DNA from: Flavobacterium cupriresistens
GTDB taxonomy: Bacteria; Bacteroidota; Bacteroidia; Flavobacteriales; Flavobacteriaceae
DNA length: 64,000 bases
Assembly: GCF_020911925.1 (NCBI RefSeq)
Contig: NZ_CP087134.1
Span: 4,340,001 to 4,404,000, forward strand
Direction: 5' to 3'
Shown here: positions 15,163-25,635 of the stretch, piece after piece
Layout of the letters: every line of letters begins with the position of its first letter
Numbering within the stretch: position 1 is the first letter of the stretch
Position numbers and translations under genes: made by a program
Notes under the pieces: model-generated
The model's database searches: none
What the model was told of the DNA's origin: nothing
What the model saw: only the letters and a program-made list of their open reading frames with translations

Positions 15163-18100
15163 ATGAAAAAACTTTACTTATTATTAATCCTTCTGTTTTT
15201 TGCGATGCACCACATTGCCGCACAAACTACAGAAACATTTGAAACGGCAACTGTAGATGCTTCCAGTTTTACAAACGGTACAAAAACGTTTAACTTAAGC
15301 AGCAGCTACCTTAGCTTTAAAGTTTTCAATCTTCCTGGTCAGGGTTACAACGGTTCGAATAATTTTCTTCAGGTCGAAGACTCTTCAGGCTCAGCAGCTC
15401 TTGGTCAAACAGGCACTTTTACAGATGTAACAGGGAGTTTTAAACTCAGCAGCTTATGGATTTATGTAACTGGTAGTGCTGCCTTTACTGCAGGTGTCAC
15501 AAGTAATGGATTGGCCGGGGACATCACTTTCAGAGGAAAACTGGGAGGGGTTACCCAATTTACTGTCGTTAAAACTACGACCGGAGCTAGCATTCCTCTG
15601 ACACTTCCCGGCAACGGTTTTCTGTTCATCAACTTCGCTACCGAAGGAGGTTCAAATAATACAACTACAATAATAGATCAACTTGAAATTCAATTAAGCA
15701 ACAATTATGATTATTTTGCTGTTGATAATTTTATATTTTCAAATGGTGCAGTAGCACCAACAGTAAGTACTACAACAGCAACAGGTACCGGATCTGTAAA
15801 AGCCACCATGGGTGGTAATGTAACAGCCGATGGTGGTGATGCTACTATAGAAAGAGGAATCGTTTGGGGCACAGCAGTCAACCCGACTACTGCTAACAAT
15901 AAATTCCAAATCGGAACAGGAACGGGAATCTACTCAGGTATCGTTTCTTCCTTTCCCCCATCAACCCTTATTCATTATAGAGCTTATGCTAAAAATAGCG
16001 GAGGTACTGCATATGGGAATGATTTAACATTTACAACAACAGCAGCTTTAAACACTTCTTCAACACCATCTAGTAATGTTTCCTGTAATGGAGGTAATAA
16101 TGGTGTAGGAGCAGCAACTGTAACGGGAGGCTCAGGAGGTTATACCTATTCTTGGGCACCTTCAGGAGGTAACGGATCAATAGCTACCGGTTTAGCTGCG
16201 AATACTTATACCCTTACTATTACTGATAGTGAAGGCACAATCATAACACGAACATATAATATTACACAACCCACAGCTATTAGTTTAGTTACCGGATCAA
16301 GTAGTAACGTATCCTGTAATGGCGGTAATAATGGTGTAGCCAGTGTGACGCCTACCGGTGGAACACCCGGATATTCCTATTCATGGGCACCATCTGGAGG
16401 AACAGGTTCTACTGCTTCCGGTTTAGCAGCAGGTACCTATACGGTAACAGTTACAGATGCCAATACTTGTCAAGCAACCAGAACATTTAATATTGGACAA
16501 CCGGCTGCAGCACTTAGTCTCGCAACAGGCTCCAGCAGCGATGTGTCTTGTAACGGAGGTTCAAATGGTGTAGCAAGTGTAACGCCTACCGGTGGAACAC
16601 CCGGATATACCTATTCATGGGCACCATCAGGAGGAACGGGTTCAACTGCTGCAGGTTTAGCAGCAGGGACTTATACGGTAACGGTTACTGATAATAATAC
16701 ATGTCAGGCAACCAGAACATTTGTTATAAATCAACCAGCAGCACCTCTTAGTCTCGCAACAGGATCTAGCAGCGATATATCTTGTAACGGAGGTGCCAAC
16801 GGTGTGGCTAGCGTTAGCCCTACTGGAGGAACATTTCCTTACACTTACTCCTGGGCACCATCAGGTGGAACCGGATCAACGGCCGCAGGTTTAACAGCAG
16901 GAACTTATACGGTAACAGTTACCGATAATAATACCTGTCAGTCAACCAGAACATATGTCATAAATGAACCAGCAGCACCAATTAGTCTGGCAACAGGATC
17001 TAGTAGTGATGTATCCTGTAACGGAGGTGCTAACGGTGTAGCGAGTGTTTCTCCTACTGGTGGAACATTTCCTTATACCTATTCATGGGCACCGTCTGGT
17101 GGAACCGGATCAACGGCTGCAGGATTAACAGCAGGAACGTATACGGTAACAGTTACCGATAATAATACCTGTCAGTCAACCAGAACGTTTGTCATAGGTG
17201 AACCAGCAGCGCCACTTAGTCTGGCTACAGGATCCAGCAGTGATGTATCTTGTAACGGAGGTGCCAATGGTATAGCAAGTGTTACTCCAACCGGTGGAAC
17301 ATTTCCTTACGCCTTCTCTTGGGCACCATCCGGTGGAACCGGTTCAACGGCTACTGGTTTAGCAGCAGGTACTTATACCGTAACTGTTACGGATAATAAT
17401 ACGTGTCAGACAACCAGAACATTTGTTATAGGAGAACCAGCAACTGCACTTGTAGCTTCAGATGGAGGGCAAACCAATGTTTCCTGTAATTTGGGAGCTA
17501 ACGGATCTGCTACTGTTAATGCAACAGGTGGAACTCCAACTTATACCTATTCTTGGGCACCCGCAGGCGGAACTGCTGCAACAGCAACAGGATTGACTGC
17601 AGGAACATACACTGCGACTGTTACAGACGCCAACGGATGTACAGCAACACAAAGTTTTACTATTACAGAGCCAACGGCTATTATTGCAAGTGCAGCAGCA
17701 CAAACTAATGTAAATTGCAATGGAGGCTCCAACGGATCTGCCGCTGTAACTGCAACCGGAGGAACGGGTAGCTATACTTACTCTTGGGCACCATCTGGTG
17801 GAACTGCAGCAACAGCAGCAGGACTTACAGCCGGAACATACACTGCAACTGTTACAGATGCTAACGGATGTACTGGAACGCAAAGTTTTACTATTACCGA
17901 GCCAACTGCTATTATTGCAAGCGCAGCAGCTCAAAATAATGTGAGTTGTAATGGAGGTGCCAACGGTACCGCTACTGTAAGTGCAACCGGAGGAACTGGA
18001 GCATATACGTATTCATGGGCACCAACTGGTGGAACAGCCGATACAGCAGCAGGATTAACTGCAGGTACTTATACTGCAACTGTTACAGATGCTAACGGAT

Positions 18101-21100
18101 GTACTGGAACGCAAAGTTTTACTATTACTGAACCTGCAGCACTTGTAGCTTCAGATGGAGGACAAACAAATGTATCTTGTAATTCAGGAGCTAATGGAAC
18201 GGCTACTGTTAGTGTAACAGGAGGAACAGGTTCTTATACTTATTCATGGGCACCAGCTGGCGGAACTGCTGCTACGGCTTCAGGATTAACTGCCGGTAGC
18301 TACACTGTAACGGTGACAGATGCCAATACTTGTTCTACTACACAAAGTTTTACGATCACAGAGCCAGCTTCACTTGTAGCTTCAGATGGAGGTCAAACGA
18401 ATGTTTCCTGTAATTCAGGAGCTAACGGATCTGCTACTGTAAGTGCAACCGGAGGAACTGGAACCTATACCTATTCATGGGCACCAACTGGTGGAACTGC
18501 TGCAACTGCAACAGGATTGACAGCTGGAACATATACAGCAATTGTTACAGATGCTAACGGATGTGCAGCAACTCAAAGTTTTACCATTACTGAACCAACT
18601 GCTATTGTTGCGGCTCCTGTCGCACAAACCAACATCGCTTGTAATGGAGGTGCTACCGGATCTGCTACCGTAACTGCAACCGGAGGAACTGGAACTTATA
18701 CCTATTCATGGACACCTTCTGGCGGAACTGCTGCAACAGCATCAGGATTGACAGCCGGCACCTATACCGCAACTGTTACAGATGCAAACGGATGTTCAGC
18801 AACTCAGAGTTTTACTCTTACAGAGCCAACTGCTATTGTTGCAACTTTAGCAGCGCAAACCAATGTATCTTGTAACGGAGGTGCTAACGGTTCAGCTACT
18901 GTAAGTGCTACCGGAGGAACAGGTAGCTATACCTATTCCTGGTCGCCATCTGGAGGAACTGCTGCAACAGCAGCAGGATTAACTGCAGGTACTTATACCG
19001 CAACTGTTACAGATGCAAACGGTTGTACCGCAACTCAAAGTTTTACTCTTACTCAACCTGCTCCACTTGTTGCTTCAGATGGAGGACAAACCAATGTTTC
19101 CTGTAATTCAGGATCTAATGGATCAGCAACAGTTAGTGTAACTGGAGGAACGGGTTCTTATACGTACACATGGGCACCAACTGGCGGAACTGCTGCAACA
19201 GCGACAGGATTGACAGCTGGAACTTATACAGTAACCGTAGAAGATGGTAATGGATGTACTACAACACAAAGTTTTACTATTACTGAACCAACTTTACTAG
19301 TAGCTTCAGATGGAGGACAAACCAATGTATCTTGTAATTCAGGAGCTAACGGATCTGCTACTGTAAGTGCAACCGGAGGAACTGGAACTTATACCTATTC
19401 ATGGGTACCATCTGGAGGAACTGCTGCAACTGCAACAGGATTGACAGCTGGAACATATACAGCAATTGTTACAGATGCTAACGGATGCACGGCTACTCAA
19501 AGTTTTACGATCACAGAACCAACTGCTATTGTTGCGGCTCCTGTCGCGCAAACCAACATCGCTTGTAATGGGGGTGCTACTGGATCTGCTACTGTAACTG
19601 CAACCGGAGGAACTGGAACTTATACTTACTCTTGGACACCAGCTGGCGGAACTGCTGCTACAGCAACAGGGCTTACAGCCGGAACCTATACTGCAACTGT
19701 TACAGATGCTAACGGATGTTCAGCAACTCAAAGTTTTACTCTTACAGAGCCAACTGCTATTATTGCAAGTGCAGCAGCACAAAATAATGTGAGTTGTAAT
19801 GGAGGGGCCAACGGTACAGCTACTGTAAGCGCAACCGGAGGAACTGGAGCATATACCTATTCATGGGCACCAACTGGTGGAACTGCCGATACTGCTTCGG
19901 GATTAACTGCAGGTACTTATACTGCAACTGTTACAGATGCTAACGGATGTACTGGAACGCAAAGTTTTACTATTACTGAACCTGCAGCACTTGTAGCTTC
20001 ACAAGGAGGACAAACCAATGTATCTTGTAATTCAGGATCTAATGGATCAGCTACTGTTAGTGTAACTGGTGGAACAGGTAGTTATACCTACACATGGGCA
20101 CCAACTGGTGGAACTGCCGATACTGCTTCGGGATTAACTGCAGGAACTTATACAGTGACTGTAACGGACGCTAATGGTTGTACTACAACACAAAGTTTTA
20201 CTATTACTGAACCGGCAGTTCTTGTTGCTTCAGATGGAGGACAAACCAATGTATCTTGTAATTCAGGATCTAATGGATCTGCTACAGTTAATGTAACCGG
20301 AGGAACTACAACCTATACCTATTCATGGGCACCTTCTGGTGGAACTGCTGCAACAGCAACAGGATTGACAGTAGGAACTTATACAGTAACTGTTACAGAC
20401 GCCAACGGATGTGCAGCAACTCAAAGTTTTACGATTACTGAACCATCCGCTCTTGTAGCTTCAGATGGCGGACAAACCAATATAACCTGTAATTCAGGAT
20501 CAAATGGATCTGCTACCGTAACTGCAACTGGAGGAACTGGAACTTATACTTATTCATGGGCACCAGCTGGTGGAACTGCTGCAACAGCATCAGGTCTTAC
20601 AGCCGGAACATACACAGCAACTGTTACAGATGCTAACGGATGTTCAGCAACTCAAAGTTTTACGATTACTGAACCGGCTGCTCTTGTAGCCTCAGATGGA
20701 GGACAAACCAATGTATCTTGTAATTCAGGAGCTAATGGATCTGCTACTGTAAATGTAGTTGGAGGAACTGGTACTTATACGTACTCATGGGCGCCTTCTG
20801 GTGGAACTGCAGCTACGGCTTCAGGATTAGCAGCAGGAACTTATACTGTGACTGTTACAGATGCTAATGCATGTACTGCTACTCAAAGTTTTACTATTAC
20901 TGAACCGGCAGCCCTTGTGGCTTCGGCAGGAGCTCAGGACAATGTATCTTGCAATTCAGGATCTAATGGATCGGCTACAGTTAGTGTAACCGGAGGAACT
21001 GGAACTTATACGTACTCATGGGCACCTTCAGGAGGAACTGCTGCAACCGCTTCAGGATTGACTGCAGGAACTTATACAGTGACTGTAGAGGATGCTAATG

Positions 21101-24100
21101 GATGTACGACCACACAAAGTTTTACTATTACTGAACCGACAGTACTTGTTGCTTCAGATGGAGGACAAACCAATGTATCTTGTAATTCAGGAGCTGACGG
21201 ATCTGCTACTGTTAATGTAACTGGAGGAACTACAACCTATACCTATTCATGGGCACCTTCTGGTGGAACTGCTGCAACAGCAACAGGATTAACAGCAGGA
21301 ACATACACAGTAACTGTTACAGATGCAAACGGATGTGCTACAACACAAAGTTTTACCATTACTGAACCAACTGCGCTTGTAGCTTCAGATGGCGGACAAA
21401 CCAATGTAACCTGTAATTCAGGATCTAATGGATCTGCTACTGTAACTGCAACCGGAGGAACTGGAACATATACCTATTCATGGGCACCAACTGGCGGAAC
21501 TGCTGCAACAGCATCAGGTCTTACAGCCGGAACATACACAGCAACTGTTACAGATGCTAACGGATGTTCAGCTACTCAAAGTTTTACTATTACTGAACCA
21601 GCCGCTCTTGTAGCTTCAGATGGAGGGCAAACCAATGTATCTTGTAATTCAGGATCTAATGGATCTGCTACTGTAAATGTAGTTGGAGGAACTGGTACTT
21701 ATACGTACTCATGGGCACCAACTGGTGGAACTGCTGCAACAGCATCAGGTCTTACAGCCGGAACATACACAGCAACTGTTACAGATGCAAACGGATGTGC
21801 TACAACTCAAAGTTTTACGATCACAGAACCGGCAGTCCTTGTGGCTTCGGCAGCAGCTCAAGACAATGTCTCTTGTAATTCAGGTTCTAATGGATCTGCT
21901 ACTGTTAGTGTAACCGGAGGAACTGGAACTTATACGTACTCATGGGCACCTTCAGGAGGAACTGCTGCAACCGCTTCAGGATTGACTGCAGGAACTTATA
22001 CAGTGATTGTAGAGGATGCTAATGGATGTACGACAACACAAAGTTTTACTATTACCGAACCGACAGTACTTGTTGCTTCAGATGGAGGACAAACAAATGT
22101 GGCCTGTAACTCAGGAACTGACGGATCTGCTACTTTAACTGCAACCGGAGGAACTGGAGCTTATACGTATTCATGGTCACCAGCTGGTGGAACTGCTGCT
22201 ACAGCTTCAGGATTAACAGCAGGAACTTATACAGCAACGGTTACAGATGCTAACGGATGTTCAGCAACTCAAAGTTTTACTATTACTGAACCGACAGCAC
22301 TTGTGGCTTCAATTGGTTCTCAAACAAATGTTGCTTGTAACTCAGGATCTGACGGATCTGCTACTGTAACTGCAACTGGAGGAACTGGAACTTATACCTA
22401 TTCATGGTCACCAACCGGTGGAACTGCGGCTACGGCTTCAGGTTTAATTGCAGGAATCTATACAGCAACTGTAACAGATGCTAACGGATGTACCGCAACA
22501 CAAAGCTTTACTATTACGCAACCAACCGCTATTGTTGCGACTGCAGCTGGACAAACAGATGTTACTTGTAACGGAGCTGCTACAGGTTCAGCAACAGTAA
22601 GTGCAACCGGAGGAACTGGAGCTTATACGTATTCTTGGGCACCAACTGGTGGAACTGCCGATACTGCTTCAGGATTAACTGCAGGAACTTATACAGTGAC
22701 TGTAACGGACGCTAATGGTTGTACAGGTACACAAAGCTTTACGATCACTCAACCGGTAGCTTTAGATGCTATAGTTGCACAAACAAATGTAACTTGTATT
22801 GGAGGCGCTGATGGATCAGCAACAGTTACCGTATCTGGTGGTACATCTCCATACACTTATATCTGGTCACCAACTGGAGGAACAGCTGATACAGCAACGG
22901 GATTAACTGCCGGAACCTATACAGTAGTAATTACAGATTCAAATGGATGTACTTTAACAAAAACAGCTGTTATATCAACTAACCCTGATACTACAGCTCC
23001 GGTACCGGATGTAACAAACTTACCGGATATCACTAACTATTGTGCTATTACATCGTCTGAAATTGCAATTCCAACAGCAACTGATGCTTGTGCAGGAACA
23101 ATAAATGCTACAACAACTGACCCATTAAATTATACCGCAGTAGGTACTTATGTAATTACTTGGACGTATGATGATGGTCATGGCAATAGTTCAACACAAA
23201 ATCAAACACTAAATGTCCTTGCTTCACCTATTGAAGGTGTAACTTTAAGTGATGTTACTGCTACTTTTGACGGAAGTTTACATACTATTGAGGTTGCAGG
23301 ACTTCCAGCTGGAGCTAGTGTCCTATACACTATATCGCCGATAACAGGAAGTGAAAATGGTGCTATTGACGCAGGAACTTATTTGGTTACTGCATTTGTA
23401 TCGCCAGCACCAGGAACTAATTGCTCGCTAATTACGCTAAACGCAAATCTTACCATTAATAAAGCTCCACAACAAATTACTTTTGGTGCTTTACCGGTTA
23501 AAACTCTTGGAGCAATCAACGATTTTACTTTAGGAGCTTTCTCTGACTCAGGTTTGCCAATACGTTATTCTGCAACATTTACTTCTCCTCTACCACCGGC
23601 TACTGTTACTGCCGCAGGTTTAGTAAGCATGATTAGATCAGGTCAGATACTTATTACAGCTCATCAGGATGGTGACAGTAATTATTTACCGGCAACATCT
23701 ATTTCGCAGAATTTAGTAATAATGAACAACAATGCCGATCTTACAAAACTGACAATTGGTACTACTGTTTATGATAATCCGGCACAACAAATTAATTATT
23801 TGATGACGTGCGACGAAGGAAACAGTCTTACTATTTCAGCTTTAAACGGATCAAATGCAACTATCAGTCCGGCTGCTACTTTTACTATTCCGTTACCTAA
23901 ACCGGGAATTTACAATCAAGTTCTTACGGTAACTTCAGAAGATGCAAGCGTTGTTAAGAATTACACCATTACAGTATCAAAACCTTTCAATTTCTTTGAT
24001 ATTGCCCGTCAGAAATTTAATAACGTGCTTCTTGTAAACAACAATCCACAAACAAATGGTGGTTACGAATTTGTTGCTTACCAATGGTTTAAAAACGGTC

Positions 24101-24501
24101 AATTAGTTGGAACAGGTCAATACTATTCAGCTGGAGATAACATCAACAACACGTTAGATCCTACTGCTGATTATATGGTAAAAATGACAACTAAAGATGG
24201 AAAAGTACTGCAAACATGTCCTACTAAGATTCCAGTAGTGAACTCGCTAACAGCTAAAGTTTATCCAAACCCAATTCAAGTAGGGAAAGTGGTAACTGTT
24301 GAAGCTGACTATCCTGAGGAGGAATTGCAGAACATGCAGATAAGCTTATATACTGTTACTGGTCAACTGGTAAAAACAATGAAATCATCGACAGTAAAAA
24401 CAGAAATACAATTACCTCTGGCAACAGAGAGCAATATGTATATTGTAGTTATTGAAACTGCAAATGTTAGAAAAACACTGAAAGTAATTGTAAATAAATA
24501 A
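15163..24501 (+). CDS. Giant T9SS-secreted SprB-repeat adhesin (3112 aa)
   Basis: The product has a signal peptide (1-21), an N-terminal beta-sandwich of the choice-of-anchor/lectin type (about 22-195) and a fibronectin-like domain (about 200-292). Thirty SprB repeats follow (about 303-2606), each near 77 residues with the core SCN.G.NGSATV...GGT..YTYSWAP.GGTA...GL.AGTYT and ending F.ITEP. After the repeats come an HYR-like segment, an MBG-like domain (GSLHTIEVAGLPAGASVLYT), a cadherin-like beta-sandwich and a type A T9SS sorting domain (KVYPNPIQ, ending KTLKVIVNK). Such proteins are long surface fibres used in adhesion or gliding. It is not the SprB orthologue: it is about half the size, has a type A rather than type B tail, and has no sprF next door. 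A barrel protein gene follows 50 bp downstream. Confidence 0.92.
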   Translation: MKKLYLLLILLFFAMHHIAAQTTETFETATVDASSFTNGTKTFNLSSSYLSFKVFNLPGQGYNGSNNFLQVEDSSGSAALGQTGTFTDVTGSFKLSSLWIYVTGSAAFTAGVTSNGLAGDITFRGKLGGVTQFTVVKTTTGASIPLTLPGNGFLFINFATEGGSNNTTTIIDQLEIQLSNNYDYFAVDNFIFSNGAVAPTVSTTTATGTGSVKATMGGNVTADGGDATIERGIVWGTAVNPTTANNKFQIGTGTGIYSGIVSSFPPSTLIHYRAYAKNSGGTAYGNDLTFTTTAALNTSSTPSSNVSCNGGNNGVGAATVTGGSGGYTYSWAPSGGNGSIATGLAANTYTLTITDSEGTIITRTYNITQPTAISLVTGSSSNVSCNGGNNGVASVTPTGGTPGYSYSWAPSGGTGSTASGLAAGTYTVTVTDANTCQATRTFNIGQPAAALSLATGSSSDVSCNGGSNGVASVTPTGGTPGYTYSWAPSGGTGSTAAGLAAGTYTVTVTDNNTCQATRTFVINQPAAPLSLATGSSSDISCNGGANGVASVSPTGGTFPYTYSWAPSGGTGSTAAGLTAGTYTVTVTDNNTCQSTRTYVINEPAAPISLATGSSSDVSCNGGANGVASVSPTGGTFPYTYSWAPSGGTGSTAAGLTAGTYTVTVTDNNTCQSTRTFVIGEPAAPLSLATGSSSDVSCNGGANGIASVTPTGGTFPYAFSWAPSGGTGSTATGLAAGTYTVTVTDNNTCQTTRTFVIGEPATALVASDGGQTNVSCNLGANGSATVNATGGTPTYTYSWAPAGGTAATATGLTAGTYTATVTDANGCTATQSFTITEPTAIIASAAAQTNVNCNGGSNGSAAVTATGGTGSYTYSWAPSGGTAATAAGLTAGTYTATVTDANGCTGTQSFTITEPTAIIASAAAQNNVSCNGGANGTATVSATGGTGAYTYSWAPTGGTADTAAGLTAGTYTATVTDANGCTGTQSFTITEPAALVASDGGQTNVSCNSGANGTATVSVTGGTGSYTYSWAPAGGTAATASGLTAGSYTVTVTDANTCSTTQSFTITEPASLVASDGGQTNVSCNSGANGSATVSATGGTGTYTYSWAPTGGTAATATGLTAGTYTAIVTDANGCAATQSFTITEPTAIVAAPVAQTNIACNGGATGSATVTATGGTGTYTYSWTPSGGTAATASGLTAGTYTATVTDANGCSATQSFTLTEPTAIVATLAAQTNVSCNGGANGSATVSATGGTGSYTYSWSPSGGTAATAAGLTAGTYTATVTDANGCTATQSFTLTQPAPLVASDGGQTNVSCNSGSNGSATVSVTGGTGSYTYTWAPTGGTAATATGLTAGTYTVTVEDGNGCTTTQSFTITEPTLLVASDGGQTNVSCNSGANGSATVSATGGTGTYTYSWVPSGGTAATATGLTAGTYTAIVTDANGCTATQSFTITEPTAIVAAPVAQTNIACNGGATGSATVTATGGTGTYTYSWTPAGGTAATATGLTAGTYTATVTDANGCSATQSFTLTEPTAIIASAAAQNNVSCNGGANGTATVSATGGTGAYTYSWAPTGGTADTASGLTAGTYTATVTDANGCTGTQSFTITEPAALVASQGGQTNVSCNSGSNGSATVSVTGGTGSYTYTWAPTGGTADTASGLTAGTYTVTVTDANGCTTTQSFTITEPAVLVASDGGQTNVSCNSGSNGSATVNVTGGTTTYTYSWAPSGGTAATATGLTVGTYTVTVTDANGCAATQSFTITEPSALVASDGGQTNITCNSGSNGSATVTATGGTGTYTYSWAPAGGTAATASGLTAGTYTATVTDANGCSATQSFTITEPAALVASDGGQTNVSCNSGANGSATVNVVGGTGTYTYSWAPSGGTAATASGLAAGTYTVTVTDANACTATQSFTITEPAALVASAGAQDNVSCNSGSNGSATVSVTGGTGTYTYSWAPSGGTAATASGLTAGTYTVTVEDANGCTTTQSFTITEPTVLVASDGGQTNVSCNSGADGSATVNVTGGTTTYTYSWAPSGGTAATATGLTAGTYTVTVTDANGCATTQSFTITEPTALVASDGGQTNVTCNSGSNGSATVTATGGTGTYTYSWAPTGGTAATASGLTAGTYTATVTDANGCSATQSFTITEPAALVASDGGQTNVSCNSGSNGSATVNVVGGTGTYTYSWAPTGGTAATASGLTAGTYTATVTDANGCATTQSFTITEPAVLVASAAAQDNVSCNSGSNGSATVSVTGGTGTYTYSWAPSGGTAATASGLTAGTYTVIVEDANGCTTTQSFTITEPTVLVASDGGQTNVACNSGTDGSATLTATGGTGAYTYSWSPAGGTAATASGLTAGTYTATVTDANGCSATQSFTITEPTALVASIGSQTNVACNSGSDGSATVTATGGTGTYTYSWSPTGGTAATASGLIAGIYTATVTDANGCTATQSFTITQPTAIVATAAGQTDVTCNGAATGSATVSATGGTGAYTYSWAPTGGTADTASGLTAGTYTVTVTDANGCTGTQSFTITQPVALDAIVAQTNVTCIGGADGSATVTVSGGTSPYTYIWSPTGGTADTATGLTAGTYTVVITDSNGCTLTKTAVISTNPDTTAPVPDVTNLPDITNYCAITSSEIAIPTATDACAGTINATTTDPLNYTAVGTYVITWTYDDGHGNSSTQNQTLNVLASPIEGVTLSDVTATFDGSLHTIEVAGLPAGASVLYTISPITGSENGAIDAGTYLVTAFVSPAPGTNCSLITLNANLTINKAPQQITFGALPVKTLGAINDFTLGAFSDSGLPIRYSATFTSPLPPATVTAAGLVSMIRSGQILITAHQDGDSNYLPATSISQNLVIMNNNADLTKLTIGTTVYDNPAQQINYLMTCDEGNSLTISALNGSNATISPAATFTIPLPKPGIYNQVLTVTSEDASVVKNYTITVSKPFNFFDIARQKFNNVLLVNNNPQTNGGYEFVAYQWFKNGQLVGTGQYYSAGDNINNTLDPTADYMVKMTTKDGKVLQTCPTKIPVVNSLTAKVYPNPIQVGKVVTVEADYPEEELQNMQISLYTVTGQLVKTMKSSTVKTEIQLPLATESNMYIVVIETANVRKTLKVIVNK
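16069..22980 (+). repeat. SprB repeat array with 924-bp higher-order period
   Basis: Thirty tandem repeats of about 231 bp. From repeat 7 to repeat 29 (about 17464-22770) they belong to four types that recur in fixed order. Repeats 10, 14, 18, 22 and 26 carry VSVTGG; 8, 12, 16, 20, 24 and 28 carry VTATGG; 19 and 23 share NVTGGTTTY; 21 and 25 share NVVGG. Identical DNA anchors lie exactly 924 bp apart (18611/19535; 20224/21148/22072) or 1848 bp apart (17941/19789). Confidence 0.9.
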
Positions 24502-24506
24502 AATCT

Positions 24507-24535
24507 GCCGGTGCCGCTTTAACAACGGCACCGGC
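24507..24535. other. GC-rich hairpin between adhesin and barrel genes
   Basis: GCCGGTGCCG (24507-24516) pairs perfectly with CGGCACCGGC (24526-24535) across a 9-nt loop, 5 bp after the adhesin stop. No U tract follows (ATAAAATAAC), so it may be a partial terminator or an RNA-end element that sets the ratio of the two products. Confidence 0.65.
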
Positions 24536-24551
24536 ATAAAATAACTTTAAG

Positions 24552-25403
24552 ATGAAAAAATATATAATAAACTATATAACATCGTTATCGATGATTACAG
24601 CACTTTTAGGCTCCGTCTTAAATAGTTTTGGTCAGGATAAAAAACATGAGTTTTCAATTGCAGTCGGTGGTCCCTCCTCTTTTTTAGATTATAAGACTTC
24701 CGCTCAATTGGTAGAAGGAAACGGATTTAGTGCCGGTTTACGTTATGCTTATTATTTAAGTGAAAATTTAAGTATCGGAATTGGTGCTGAATACCAGTCC
24801 TATAATACTGATGCTAAATTTCAAACGATCTCCGGACGCTATGCGGCTACTGACTCTGAAAAGGAATCATTCCAATTTAGATTCAGAGCAACCAATTTAA
24901 GAGAAGAGCAAAAACTAGGCTATATCAATGTTCCGCTTCACATTCAATTTGAAACTCCCGGAACAACTAAATTGTATGTTGCAGCCGGAGCCAAAATAGG
25001 TTTTGCCATAAACGGAAGCTATGAATCCACGATACAAAATCTAACGACAAGTGGTTATTATCCGCAATATAATGTCGAATTATTTGGTCCAGCCTTCGCC
25101 GGATTCGGAAGTACAAATAATGTAAAAGTGGGTAAACAGGATCTTAATGCCGAAGTGTCTTACTCTGTGACTTTTGAAACCGGAGTAAAACAAATAATTG
25201 GAGACAAAAGTTCGATCTATCTGGGCGCGTATTTAGACTATGGATTGAATAATGTATATGACAGAAATACCAGTAAACATCTGGTTCAATACAATCCCGG
25301 AACAACTGCTCAATTAGAGCACAATACGGTATTGGATTCACCATTTACAAATGATGTGAGATTGGTTTCTTTGGGATTAAAACTAAGATTTGCAATTCGA
25401 TAA
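24552..25403 (+). CDS. Outer-membrane beta-barrel protein (PorT-like)
   Basis: A 283-residue protein with a signal peptide (cleaved near LNSFGQ). The body has alternating strands (FSAGLRYAYYLSENLSIGIG, LGYINVPLHIQFE, KLYVAAGAKIGFAI) and ends LVSLGLKLRFAIR, the terminal aromatic strand of a barrel. The N-GY.NVPL motif is typical of the OMP_b-brl family that includes PorT. It follows the giant adhesin by 50 bp with a hairpin between them and a terminator after it, so both are probably read from one promoter. It may help export or anchor the adhesin, by analogy with sprF next to sprB, though it belongs to another barrel family. Confidence 0.85.
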   Translation: MKKYIINYITSLSMITALLGSVLNSFGQDKKHEFSIAVGGPSSFLDYKTSAQLVEGNGFSAGLRYAYYLSENLSIGIGAEYQSYNTDAKFQTISGRYAATDSEKESFQFRFRATNLREEQKLGYINVPLHIQFETPGTTKLYVAAGAKIGFAINGSYESTIQNLTTSGYYPQYNVELFGPAFAGFGSTNNVKVGKQDLNAEVSYSVTFETGVKQIIGDKSSIYLGAYLDYGLNNVYDRNTSKHLVQYNPGTTAQLEHNTVLDSPFTNDVRLVSLGLKLRFAIR

Positions 25404-25442
25404 ACCCTTACAATTTAGATAATTTCCCTTGAATTCATTAAG

Positions 25443-25472
25443 ACCAGTAAAGTTAGCTTTACTGGTTTTTTT
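25443..25472 (+). terminator. Intrinsic terminator after adhesin/barrel operon
   Basis: ACCAGTAAAG (25443-25452) pairs perfectly with CTTTACTGGT (25457-25466) across a 4-nt loop, and a T run follows. This is a classical terminator, 40 bp after the barrel stop. Confidence 0.9.
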
Positions 25473-25635
25473 ATGGAACAAATCAAAAAATTGCCCAGCA
25501 CTAAAATTAAGCGCAAATAGTAATCCTTCTACAGTGAAAAAAAGTCCTTTTAATTCGTTTGATTCTATTCAACTCTTTTTATGATACTGGTAATGAGGTT
25601 ATTTCAATTTGTGTGCTTCGATCTTTCTTTTGTTC

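Noticed and set aside
17458..17934. Minus-strand Cys/Ser-rich frame of 158 codons
   Set aside because: Antisense shadow of the Gly/Thr/Ala-rich SprB repeats; composition is an artefact of the opposite-strand codons.
15163..24501. SprB gliding adhesin orthologue
   Set aside because: About half the length of SprB, a type A rather than type B sorting tail, and no sprC/sprD/sprF neighbours; only the repeat family is shared.
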